DNA of 64,000 nucleotides from the NCBI GenBank assembly GCA_018268255.1, contig JAFDWX010000001.1, positions 62,001 through 126,000 of the forward strand. Direction: 5' to 3'. Numbering within the stretch: position 1 is the first letter of the stretch; every line of letters starts with the position of its first letter. The stretch comes from Armatimonadota bacterium. GTDB lineage: Bacteria > Armatimonadota > Fimbriimonadia > Fimbriimonadales > Fimbriimonadaceae. The notes beneath the pieces are model-generated. The model had not been told where the DNA came from. It ran no database searches and worked only from the letters and a program-made list of their open reading frames with translations. The position numbers and the translations under genes are program-made. Shown here in pieces: positions 17,620 through 25,123 of this stretch.

Positions 17620-19268
17620 CAATTCTAGCGGTCATTTGCGTTGTTACTGCAATCTTCATACTGCTGGCTCCCAAGGCAGCACGCGCCACGACCCTGTATG
17701 TCACTCGGCGCGGTTCAACAGCCAGCACCGGGAGTTCTTGGGGAACGGCAATGTCAAGTGTTCAATCGGCGATCAATTCGGCCGTATCGGGCGATTCCAT
17801 CTGGGTACAGGAGGGCAACTACTTCGAACAGCTTGTGCTCAAAGATGGGGTTACGATTATTGGAGGCTTCTACGGCAACGAATTCACGTCGCTAAACAAC
17901 TGGTCTGAATTTCCGACGAGTATTTTCGGGCGAATTACAGCTAACTGCCAAAACCTTGGTTTCACCCTCAGCAGACTGAAAATAGTTGGCACGCAGGCAA
18001 ATGGAACTGGCGGCGGTGGCGCAATGAACCTCTCCGGCAAGGGAACGCTCGTCTCCTGCACCATTTCTGGCGGCGCAGGTGATTTGAGTGTCAATGGCAT
18101 CGGAGGCGGCGCGTACGTTAATCTCAACTCATCGATCAACTTTCTTAGATGCAGGTTCATGGCATGCGCGGCCGTGTCCTATTCCCTAATCGGTGCAGCC
18201 GAAGGCGGAGCGCTATTCCTGACTTCCGGAACCAACCGCGTGGAGTCCTGCATCTTTGATCACTGTGCCGCTGAAAACCTCTATCAAGGAATTGGTCCCG
18301 CATACGGGGGTGCTATCGCGATCCGCGAATCACTTGCGACTTCGTCAAATGTGATCATCGGAAACACCTTTGTTGAAAATTTCAGCACATCAGAGGGCGA
18401 TGCCATCTCAGTAATGCCGGTTGGCACGGCTAACGTTCCTACCACGATATTGCTGAACGCTTTTGACCAAATCTCGAACGGATACGCTGGTCCTACCGGT
18501 GTAATTCACTCTGGAATGTCGAATACTACCTTGGCACTCAATCGATGGAGTCCAGCTATCCCGATCCCTACAACAGGACCTTTCAATAGTAGCAATAACG
18601 GAATTGCGATATTTGACTTCGGAAATTCCCTCAGGCAGGATTATCATCTCGGACCCGGATCACAGGCATTTAACGTCGCTTCCAATTCTAGTGCTCAACG
18701 AGATATTGACAGCGAGCCTCGAACTATGGCGGGAGGCACCGACTGTGGCGCAGACGAAAATGCATATGGGTTGCAAGCGCACGCACTGCTTTCTATTTGC
18801 CCTCTCAATCTGGATGGCGCTCCCGGATTTGCAAATAGGTGGGTGGAGTTGGACTTTGTCAAGAACCACGTCGTAGTTCAAACACTTCACTCCGCGTTCG
18901 ACTCGGCAGGTTGTTTGGACCTAACGGTGCCGCCAAGCTCCAACCTTGCCACTGCAACAGAGTTAATTATTCGAACCCCAAGGTTTCTTGCGAAGAAGGT
19001 CCCCCTCAATTGGAGTGTAACAACGGCAATGAAGATATCGCCCTACCTTGTGGGAGGCGATTTCGATCAGGATAACGATGTCACAGTCTTTGATTACCTA
19101 AGCCTGTCGAGCAACTTCTTTTGGGGCTGGACCGACCTTGAATGGTGGGAACCCGACGCATTTGGGGTGACTCCGCGAAACTGTGATGTGGATGACGACG
19201 GTTTTGTCACCATTTTCGACTATGCGGCTTTGTCGAACAATTTTGGAATTCCTGGCGATGTCCCCTAG
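17604..19268 (+). CDS. Secreted right-handed beta-helix protein with dockerin-like C-terminus
   Basis: 554 residues with a signal peptide (MARTKAILAVICVVTAIFIL, cleavage near ARA-TTLYV). The body shows parallel beta-helix features of the choice-of-anchor/polymorphic outer-membrane protein kind (VQSAINSAVSGDSIWVQEGN, VTIIGGF, GGGAMNLSGKG, GGALFLTSG, GGAIAI). A beta-rich segment then leads to two EF-hand-like loops, DFDQDNDVTVFDY and DVDDDGFVTIFDY, in the last 71 residues (19053 to stop), the same tail as three other window proteins. No catalytic residues are evident; adhesion or glycan binding is plausible. The whole gene is flanked by direct repeats A and A', and its promoter looks leaderless. 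Confidence 0.85.
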   Translation: MARTKAILAVICVVTAIFILLAPKAARATTLYVTRRGSTASTGSSWGTAMSSVQSAINSAVSGDSIWVQEGNYFEQLVLKDGVTIIGGFYGNEFTSLNNWSEFPTSIFGRITANCQNLGFTLSRLKIVGTQANGTGGGGAMNLSGKGTLVSCTISGGAGDLSVNGIGGGAYVNLNSSINFLRCRFMACAAVSYSLIGAAEGGALFLTSGTNRVESCIFDHCAAENLYQGIGPAYGGAIAIRESLATSSNVIIGNTFVENFSTSEGDAISVMPVGTANVPTTILLNAFDQISNGYAGPTGVIHSGMSNTTLALNRWSPAIPIPTTGPFNSSNNGIAIFDFGNSLRQDYHLGPGSQAFNVASNSSAQRDIDSEPRTMAGGTDCGADENAYGLQAHALLSICPLNLDGAPGFANRWVELDFVKNHVVVQTLHSAFDSAGCLDLTVPPSSNLATATELIIRTPRFLAKKVPLNWSVTTAMKISPYLVGGDFDQDNDVTVFDYLSLSSNFFWGWTDLEWWEPDAFGVTPRNCDVDDDGFVTIFDYAALSNNFGIPGDVP

Positions 19269-19326
19269 ACCTAGGTGTAGCAGACCGCCGAACAATCGAC
19301 CTGACCGTGAATGGTGAATGCGGCCA

Positions 19327-19479
19327 CATTGTGGTCCCCAAGCGGGAGGAGAATTCGAACTAATTCAGTTCATTCAACTGAGTGGCCGCAAGCGTGTGCG
19401 CATTGTTGTGAAACAGGCTAAAAACCTTGTCAGTCCAAGTCAGTCGTGTTAGTATGGAGCGATGGCAAGGACGAAGGCA
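19327..19479 (+). repeat. Direct repeat A' (copy of 17466-17619)
   Basis: Near-identical copy of repeat A. It includes the end of a DUF429-like frame and its stop, the intergenic region, a promoter, and the ATG with the next five codons. Homology stops after the sixth codon (GCA). Confidence 0.9.
19427..19455 (+). promoter_or_regulatory. Duplicated leaderless promoter
   Basis: TTGTCA (19427-19432), 17-nt spacer, TAGTAT (19450-19455), then 6 nt to the ATG at 19462. Identical hexamers and spacing to the promoter at 17569-17597. Confidence 0.55.
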
Positions 19480-19596
19480 GTCCTATTGCGCGACCAAATG
19501 GCCCTTGTAAAACCGTTAAGCACTCCTGGTCGACGAATGCAACTCTCATGGCACCGCCTCCTGGACTCCCCAAAAGATTTGGCTCCGGAGTCGTGA
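19462..19596 (+). pseudogene. Chimeric short ORF driven by the copied promoter
   Basis: 44 codons. The first six encode MARTKA, copied from the start of the beta-helix protein gene; the following frame is unrelated to it and stops at TGA 19594. It lacks the hydrophobic core of the signal peptide present in the first copy. It is most likely a by-product of the duplication joining a promoter and start codon to foreign sequence. Whether the short peptide is made is unknown. Confidence 0.45.
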
Positions 19597-19613
19597 CAGG
19601 AAAAACCCTAACT

Positions 19614-19943
19614 ATGAACTCTGGCCTGCGCAACTGGATCTCCACGGTGTGGACCCCGCCGTCAACGAGTCCGATCGATGAATTTGGGCTTCTTGAAGCC
19701 CTGTCCCGCGCAGATGACGTCTGGAGTGAAGATGAGAAAGTAGCAGTCTTAGGAATGGCCGCGGGTAGTTGGCTACTACTGCGGTATGAGGATGTTGGCC
19801 AACTTTTAAAGAGTGATTGGCCGTTAGGTTCATTTGCGATCTGGGTCTTGGATGGACATGCCGTGAACAGGTTTCCACAACACAAAGACGTTATCGAAGA
19901 GATACGCGGATTACTGCTCGCCGCTCTACCAGAAGCCAAATAG
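19614..19943 (+). CDS. Hypothetical protein
   Basis: 109 residues from the ATG at 19614; the frame is open back to 19446, but that part runs through repeat A'. The sequence has a reasonable protein-like composition (VWSEDEKVAVLGMAAGSWLL, then LRYEDVGQLLKSDW) but I recognise no family. A GTG at 19593 is an alternative start. It lies between repeat A' and the DUF429 tail remnant, so it may be a passenger of the rearrangement or the surviving end of a longer gene. Confidence 0.4.
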   Translation: MNSGLRNWISTVWTPPSTSPIDEFGLLEALSRADDVWSEDEKVAVLGMAAGSWLLLRYEDVGQLLKSDWPLGSFAIWVLDGHAVNRFPQHKDVIEEIRGLLLAALPEAK

Positions 19944-19956
19944 GCTGGGTGAAAAC

Positions 19957-20137
19957 CGCTCCGCTACGTGGGAAGGCACTCAAGCGACTGGAAGATGGAC
20001 TCGACGCGATTACCTGTGCAGTTGTCGCGCGGAAGGCCAATCAGAGCACGTTTGACGTGTTCGGGAATGTTGAAAGCGGCTATATTGTGGTGCCCAAGCG
20101 CGAAGAGCTAGGGCCTTGCCGGGACGAACCTATTTGA
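19957..20137 (+). pseudogene. DUF429 3'-end remnant
   Basis: From about 19957 to 20107 the sequence is nearly identical to the last ~50 codons of the DUF429 gene at 16783-17502: LRGKALKRLEDGLDAITCAV and YIVVPKRE are unchanged. Many of the few differences are silent. The N-terminal three quarters is missing, and the frame reads through to 20137 over the end of the opposite-strand lipoprotein gene. It is a truncated duplicate with no credible start codon. Confidence 0.75.
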
Positions 20138-20686
20138 GTTCACGTCAAGCTCGTAGTGAGTCGTGCTTGAATCCGTGATCTTGAATGCTACTTGCCCTTT
20201 CTTGTCCGTGTAAAACTCTGGCACCGAGAGGTGCATCGTGGCCTTTCCGATGGTGTCCAGTGTTATCTGATAACCCGATTTTGTCTTCGAGTAAACATGG
20301 ACACCGTAGTTGCGTCCCGTGGCACCGAGAGAATCACAAACAATGAATCCGGATGCCTTGGATAGGCCTCGATCGCCATAGGGAAAAATGAGGACGCAGT
20401 ACTGTGGAGACCTTTCTGCCGAGTACAGAATCTCCTCGTTCCCCCAAGCTACAAAAGACGTGATCGAGACAAATTGACGCTCCTCGGCATCCGCAATCAA
20501 GGTGAATGTATCCATTGAAAATGGATTCTGTTGCCGCGACAGGAAACGAAGCGGCTGACTCACAGAGTCGATCTGAACGCAAGGCTTAGTCGTTTGGGAA
20601 GGAGTTGCCAACTCATGGGTAGGCGTGTTTTTGCACCCGTAGCAAAAAAACAGTCCCAGGATCAGGATCAGCGAGGTTCTCACCAC
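20108..20686 (-). CDS. Putative lipoprotein of unknown function
   Basis: 192 residues from a GTG start. The N-terminus MVRTSLILILGLFFCYGCKN is a lipoprotein-like signal peptide with a cysteine after YG. The rest is beta-rich with no recognised domain (FTLIADAEERQFVSITSFVA, GRNYGVHVYSKTKSGY). It ends exactly where homology to the DUF429 tail stops on the other strand, so its 3' end may have been set by that rearrangement. A strong terminator separates it from the beta-helix gene upstream. Confidence 0.65.
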   Translation of the reverse strand: MVRTSLILILGLFFCYGCKNTPTHELATPSQTTKPCVQIDSVSQPLRFLSRQQNPFSMDTFTLIADAEERQFVSITSFVAWGNEEILYSAERSPQYCVLIFPYGDRGLSKASGFIVCDSLGATGRNYGVHVYSKTKSGYQITLDTIGKATMHLSVPEFYTDKKGQVAFKITDSSTTHYELDVNSNRFVPARP

Positions 20687-20698
20687 CTGAATCTACAA

Positions 20699-20725
20699 CA
20701 AAAAAGCGGGGGCCGAAGCCCCCGC
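20699..20725 (-). terminator. Intrinsic terminator after the beta-helix/PA14-like gene
   Basis: On the minus strand GCGGGGGC, loop TTCG, GCCCCCGC, then a run of six T. An 8-bp GC stem with a stable tetraloop, 26 bp beyond the stop at 20751. Confidence 0.92.
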
Positions 20726-20750
20726 GACTCACTGAGGATGAAGAGAAAAA

Positions 20751-23096
20751 TTAGCGGGCCGGCCGAAGATCGCACTTGATGGTCGAGTACCCGTCGATCT
20801 CGAACTGGTTGATCTCAATCGTGTGCTTGCCCCCGAGTTTCACCGTGCGTTCATACGTTGTAGGGCCCGAATAGTGCCACTCGTCGATGATGAGCTTTCC
20901 ATCGAGCTTAACGCGAACGCCGTCGTCAGCAGTCACGCTCAGCACGTAGGAGCCCGGATCGATCTCGAACGAGCCATTGGAGACCGTCGCGAAATAGTCC
21001 TTCGGGCCGCCCGGGAATGGCTCGCCGTACCACGCAACATCCAACTGCTGGGTCTTCATGGTGTGGATAGGCGTCCCTTCTAGCACCTTGGCAAATTCCT
21101 CTGGCTGGGTTCGCGGGTCGCTCTTTTCTTTTTCCCACTGATAGAAGTTGACCGTCCAATCGATGGGTGCCACGAATCGCTCGAATTGGAACTTCACGGG
21201 CTTACCAGCTGGAGTTACGACTCCTCGGTAGTCCACCGTTTCCTTTCCTGTGTATTCCAATACGATTCGGACATTAGTCGATTTTCCACCCTGAAGCCTT
21301 GCTTCCAGCATCTGGTTGGTCGTTCCAGATTTCGCCGAGAGCGTCACGTTGGGAGATACCGAGACCAGTTTCCACTTTCCAACGGGGCCAAGGACCTCAA
21401 ACTTTTCGACCGTTTGGCCGTTCTTGTCCAATGCACGACCGCGCGGCCAGATTTTTGGAGAACGGAAATCGTAAGGCCCCCACTCATCAACCAAGATGTA
21501 GCGGCGTCCACGCATGGTGCCCTTGGGCAAGAACGCGTTCATACCGCCTTTGAGGGGGGCAACCTTGTGTTGCAACGTCTCGGTCGAAGGCTTCATGTCT
21601 TGAAATGCCTTGAACATCGTCTCGAATCTGCCCACGTACTCCTTCGCCGGGAGGTCGGCAAGCTCGTTTCCGCTGCCATCAACCATCGGCTTCGGGAGCT
21701 CGAACTTCTGTCCCGTACCCTCCTCAAGCCACTTGTTGTTCTGCCATTGGGCAAAGCTGGACTCCACATTCTCCTTGGCTCCGCCGAATTGGTTGCCGGT
21801 TGCCTTGAAATCTTCCAGCCGCTGACCGAGCAGGAACAGATGTTGGTTGTTGCCGGTGACGTTGTCTTTGAGGAGGATGTTCTTGGTCTTGGTGAGGTTG
21901 AAAACGTTGCGCGAAACACCGACAAACTCGTTTCGGGCGATCACATAGTTTCGACTTGAGCAATCTCGCGCCTTGGCGTATGCGAAATTGGGATCGGTCT
22001 GGTCATTCATCCACAGAGCAATGGACTCGTTGTCTGCCACAAATCGGCTGTCGGTGATACGGTTGTCCTGGCCGTGCTCGATGGCGATGGACTGCCCGTT
22101 CCAGCCAAAGTAGTTTCCGGTCATTACCGTTTCGTAGCTATATCCACCCCAGATTCCATGCCAGCATTCCAGCATCAGATTTCGGGCGAAGACATTGCGG
22201 CTGAAGGTCGCTTCGATTCCATTCGCGGGAGAGTGCGACCAGTCGTTTTCGTACAAAACGTTGTCGTTACAGCCACCCTTGCCGGTATCCATGGTGTACT
22301 GGCCAGCCCAAAGGAAGAAGCCATCACCGCCATGGGTCCCGGAGTTGTAAGCAAAGATGTTCCGGTTGGATTGCTCGTAGATGAGCACACCTGTAGAATC
22401 CTGACCTCTGTTGTAGACCTTGTGGCTATATCCTCGGACGCACCAATCAATTTTGTTGTGCATGATCCGGTTGTCCGAGCTCAGATAAAGGCCAACTCCG
22501 ACAGCACTCAAGAATGAGAAGTCGTTGTTCCAAGCGAGCCCCTTGTTGCACTCCATCAACATCAGGCCGCAGGAACCGCCGGTGATTTTGGTGCCGCGGA
22601 CCTCAAAGTTGTCGCACTTCCGCAGGTAGATTCCACCGCCGTAGCGCAACCACTCATCCTTCTCGTTGTGGTGATAGCTCATCCAGTCCGAGCCATCCTC
22701 GCGTTCGAGGGTGCTTTTCAGGTGAGGCTTCCAGTTGTAGCTGAAATCGGAGTCCAGGATCTTGAGTCCTTTGGAGTTTCGGCCGATCAGGCCCACCTGG
22801 TACCCGCGCACGTGCAGGTTCTTGAGTGTGATGTTCGACCCTTCGACTTTAATCCCAAGGCCGACGCGCTTGTCGGGATCGGTGGTCAGCGGTGTTCCAC
22901 GTAGTTCCAAACCTTTGAAATCGATGGTGATATTGTTGCCGCGGATAGTGAGAGCTGGATTTTCCAGGTCCTTGCTCGCGAGCGACATCACCCCGCCGGA
23001 AAATTGAGTGGACTTAGTGATCACAGTTCCCGGGACCAATTTGGGTGGGGCACCAAGTACCAGCATCGACCCTGCGATAGCGGCGAATATGGACAT
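20751..23096 (-). CDS. Secreted right-handed parallel beta-helix protein with C-terminal PA14-like domain
   Basis: 781 residues with a short signal peptide (MSIFAAIAGSMLVLGA). The first ~460 residues are parallel beta-helix repeats of the NosD/pectate-lyase-like type (ITLKNLHVRGYQVGLIGRNS, CDNFEVRGTKITGGSCGLML, GNYFGWNGQSIAIEHGQDN). The C-terminal ~110 residues match a PA14-like sugar-binding fold (GSYVLSVTADDGVRVKLDGK, LIIDEWHYSG). The combination suggests a polysaccharide-binding or lyase-type extracellular protein; active-site residues cannot be assigned with confidence. Unlike the other large secreted proteins here it has no dockerin-like tail. Divergent from a Gfo/Idh/MocA oxidoreductase, with a palindrome over the start codon. 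Confidence 0.85.
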   Translation of the reverse strand: MSIFAAIAGSMLVLGAPPKLVPGTVITKSTQFSGGVMSLASKDLENPALTIRGNNITIDFKGLELRGTPLTTDPDKRVGLGIKVEGSNITLKNLHVRGYQVGLIGRNSKGLKILDSDFSYNWKPHLKSTLEREDGSDWMSYHHNEKDEWLRYGGGIYLRKCDNFEVRGTKITGGSCGLMLMECNKGLAWNNDFSFLSAVGVGLYLSSDNRIMHNKIDWCVRGYSHKVYNRGQDSTGVLIYEQSNRNIFAYNSGTHGGDGFFLWAGQYTMDTGKGGCNDNVLYENDWSHSPANGIEATFSRNVFARNLMLECWHGIWGGYSYETVMTGNYFGWNGQSIAIEHGQDNRITDSRFVADNESIALWMNDQTDPNFAYAKARDCSSRNYVIARNEFVGVSRNVFNLTKTKNILLKDNVTGNNQHLFLLGQRLEDFKATGNQFGGAKENVESSFAQWQNNKWLEEGTGQKFELPKPMVDGSGNELADLPAKEYVGRFETMFKAFQDMKPSTETLQHKVAPLKGGMNAFLPKGTMRGRRYILVDEWGPYDFRSPKIWPRGRALDKNGQTVEKFEVLGPVGKWKLVSVSPNVTLSAKSGTTNQMLEARLQGGKSTNVRIVLEYTGKETVDYRGVVTPAGKPVKFQFERFVAPIDWTVNFYQWEKEKSDPRTQPEEFAKVLEGTPIHTMKTQQLDVAWYGEPFPGGPKDYFATVSNGSFEIDPGSYVLSVTADDGVRVKLDGKLIIDEWHYSGPTTYERTVKLGGKHTIEINQFEIDGYSTIKCDLRPAR

Positions 23097-23109
23097 GAAA
23101 ACGTTTTAC
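23096..23109. promoter_or_regulatory. LacI-type operator-like palindrome
   Basis: TGAAAACGTTTTAC contains the perfect 10-bp palindrome AAAACGTTTT and resembles the central CG palindromes bound by LacI-family regulators. It overlaps the start codon of the beta-helix protein and lies in the divergent region with the oxidoreductase gene. Confidence 0.35.
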
Positions 23110-23174
23110 CTAGAATAATTGGAGTCTGAACACCCCACCGGTCTTAAATTCCAAATCAGCGGTACAACTAAACC

Positions 23175-24251
23175 GTGGACCCATTGAATATCGGCTTCGT
23201 CGGAGTCGGAAATATCAGCGGCATTTATTTCGACATTTTGGGAAATCACCCTTCGGTGAAAGTCGTTGGCTGTGCAGATTTGGACATGGATCGAGCTAAG
23301 GACGTCGCGAACAAGCGCGGCATCGAGGCCATGGCCACTGATGCCCTTCTTTCTAGTCCGAACATTGATTTGGTACTCAACCTCACGGTGCCCAAGGTCC
23401 ATGCTCCCATCAACCTGCAAGCTTTAGAGGCAGGAAAACACGTCTACTGCGAAAAACCACTTGCTCTGACTTCTCCAGAGGCACGGAAGCAGGTGGAACT
23501 GGCGCAACAGAAAGGCTTGCGGTTGGGATGCGCTCCGGACACGTTTCTGGGAGCCGGTATCCAAACAGCCCGCGCCGTGCTAGACGAGGGCGCTATCGGT
23601 GAGATTATCGATGCCCACGCATTTATGCTCTGCCGTGGCCACGAAAGCTGGCATCCGTCGCCGGAGTTCTATTACGAGCAGGGCGGCGGCCCAATGTTCG
23701 ATATGGGTCCGTACTACGTCACGGCGCTTGTATCCATGCTGGGTCCAGTCAAGAGGATCGCCGGAAGCAGCAAAATCTCCTATCCAACAAGAACCATTAC
23801 GAGTGAGCCCAAGAAAGGAAAGACAATCGAGGTTGAAACAGATACCCACTTGAGCGGTGTGTTGGATTTCACTTCTGGCACCACAGCCACTCTGACAACC
23901 AGTTTTGACGTGATCGGCTACAACTATCCGCCCATCGTCATTTTGGGCAGCGAGGGCACCCTCGTCGTTCCAGATCCGAATGGATTTGGCGGGACGGTGA
24001 CTCTCATTCGCCGATCCGGAACGGAGGAAGTTCCCCTGAGATTCCGTCATGATCAGAATTCGCGAGGGCTGGGAGTCATCGACATCGCCCAGGCGCTTGC
24101 CGAAGGTCGCCCGCATCGGGCCTCCGGTGAATTGGCGCTACACGTCGTCGAGGTCATGGAAGCGTTTGAAAAGTCCTCGCGGGAAGCCAAGCACGTGTGG
24201 ACCACCACGCAGCCCGACCGGCCCGATGCCATGCCGACGGCAGGACTCTAA
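23175..24251 (+). CDS. Gfo/Idh/MocA-family oxidoreductase
   Basis: 358 residues from a GTG. N-terminal Rossmann motif GFVGVGNISGIYFDIL (a G-x-G-x-x-x/G NAD(P) loop variant) and the family signature EKPLALTSPEA. The C-terminal half has the alpha/beta substrate domain with GHESWHPSPEFYYEQGGGPM and FDMGPYYVTAL, where the Asp and Tyr/His are expected near the active site. Such enzymes oxidise or reduce sugars and sugar-like compounds using NAD(P). It is divergent from the beta-helix/PA14-like gene, so a link to breakdown of the glycan bound by that protein is plausible but unproven. Confidence 0.92.
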   Translation: MDPLNIGFVGVGNISGIYFDILGNHPSVKVVGCADLDMDRAKDVANKRGIEAMATDALLSSPNIDLVLNLTVPKVHAPINLQALEAGKHVYCEKPLALTSPEARKQVELAQQKGLRLGCAPDTFLGAGIQTARAVLDEGAIGEIIDAHAFMLCRGHESWHPSPEFYYEQGGGPMFDMGPYYVTALVSMLGPVKRIAGSSKISYPTRTITSEPKKGKTIEVETDTHLSGVLDFTSGTTATLTTSFDVIGYNYPPIVILGSEGTLVVPDPNGFGGTVTLIRRSGTEEVPLRFRHDQNSRGLGVIDIAQALAEGRPHRASGELALHVVEVMEAFEKSSREAKHVWTTTQPDRPDAMPTAGL

Positions 24252-24257
24252 GTTCGA

Positions 24258-24701
24258 ATGACAAAGCCAGGACTCGCCGCACTCATTATCTGTTGTGCGG
24301 GGTGCGGCTTTTTGGGTCTTGCCACATGGAAGGGGCTTTCGGCTTCGCAAGAAGTTACAGCTGAGGCACAAAAATGGTGCCAGCAGACCTTGGCCCCGGC
24401 CATGCGGCCATGGTCGCCAGAAAAACTCAACGGGATGGCGGCAGGTCCGCTTCAGCGCGAGGCACCACCCGCCAAGATGCGCGACCTTTGCCTTCTGTTC
24501 CAAAACAAACTCGGCGATCTTGAAGTTCTAGGATCGCCCATTGCGTCTGGGTTCTCCAAAGTTCCCGTGGACGGAGAGCAAAAACCTGCGGTGCGGCTTC
24601 AATATCGGGCCAAATTCTCCAAAGCCGATGCTACGCTTGATGTCAGACTGTTGCGTGATGGCCAACGTTGGAAGCTGGCTGGCCTGCAAATAGATCCATG
24701 A
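24258..24701 (+). CDS. Hypothetical protein with N-terminal membrane segment
   Basis: 147 residues. The N-terminus LAALIICCAGCGFLGLATW is a hydrophobic stretch that could be an uncleaved anchor or a signal peptide. The rest is a small soluble domain ending in a pattern common in secreted DUF4878/SnoaL-like proteins (VRLQYRAKFSKADATLDVRL, then WKLAGLQID), but I do not assign the family firmly. It overlaps the downstream thioesterase gene by four bases (ATGA), so the two are translationally coupled. Confidence 0.6.
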   Translation: MTKPGLAALIICCAGCGFLGLATWKGLSASQEVTAEAQKWCQQTLAPAMRPWSPEKLNGMAAGPLQREAPPAKMRDLCLLFQNKLGDLEVLGSPIASGFSKVPVDGEQKPAVRLQYRAKFSKADATLDVRLLRDGQRWKLAGLQIDP

Positions 24702-25123
24702 TCGAGATACCTTCTGACGCCACCCGAGAACTGGTCCGAATTCGTTACGGCGAAACCGACCGTATGGGTCATGCCTACTATGCCAACTACCTGTTCTGGT
24801 TTGAGCAAGCGCGAGGGGCTTGGTGCCGCGACCGTGGTTTCGACTATAAGGATCTGGAGGACATGGGCGTGATGCTACCTGTCGTCGAAGCCCACGTTCG
24901 GTATAAGGGCGAGATCCTATACGACGATGTGATCGAGATTGCCGTGTGGGTCAGCGAGATCAAACGTGCCGCCCTCCGATTTGACTACGCCGTGTTTCGA
25001 CAAGGCGAATCGCTGCTGCTCACCGACGGATATACATGGCACGTAACGATGGGAACCGAGCGTAAAGCCATTTCTGTCCCACCCCATGTTCGGGAGATGA
25101 TGCAGCGGCCAAGGATTATTTGA
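24698..25123 (+). CDS. YbgC/4HBT-family acyl-CoA thioesterase
   Basis: 141 residues. The hotdog-fold signature VRIRYGETDRMGHAYYANYL, with the catalytic Asp in TDRMGH, followed by FEQARGAW, is that of YbgC/FadM-type acyl-CoA thioesterases. Later conserved parts include VEAHVRYKGEILYDD. These enzymes hydrolyse acyl-CoA or acyl-ACP thioesters; YbgC-type enzymes often associate with Tol-Pal, but no tol genes are present here. The ATG at 24698 overlaps the stop of the preceding gene. The 3' end overlaps a convergent gene by 8 nt. Confidence 0.9.
   Translation: MIEIPSDATRELVRIRYGETDRMGHAYYANYLFWFEQARGAWCRDRGFDYKDLEDMGVMLPVVEAHVRYKGEILYDDVIEIAVWVSEIKRAALRFDYAVFRQGESLLLTDGYTWHVTMGTERKAISVPPHVREMMQRPRII

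Noticed and set aside
19430-19939. 169-codon minus-strand frame opposite the hypothetical at 19614
   Set aside because: It runs through repeat A' and the copied promoter, has a Ser/Pro/Arg-rich composition typical of a shadow frame, and no family was recognised.
17466-20137. Insertion sequence or transposon explaining the repeats
   Set aside because: No transposase-like frame, terminal inverted repeats or target duplication were found; the repeats are direct and contain coding tail plus promoter.
21186-21959. 257-codon open frame on the plus strand
   Set aside because: Antisense to the beta-helix/PA14-like protein; no recognisable domain.
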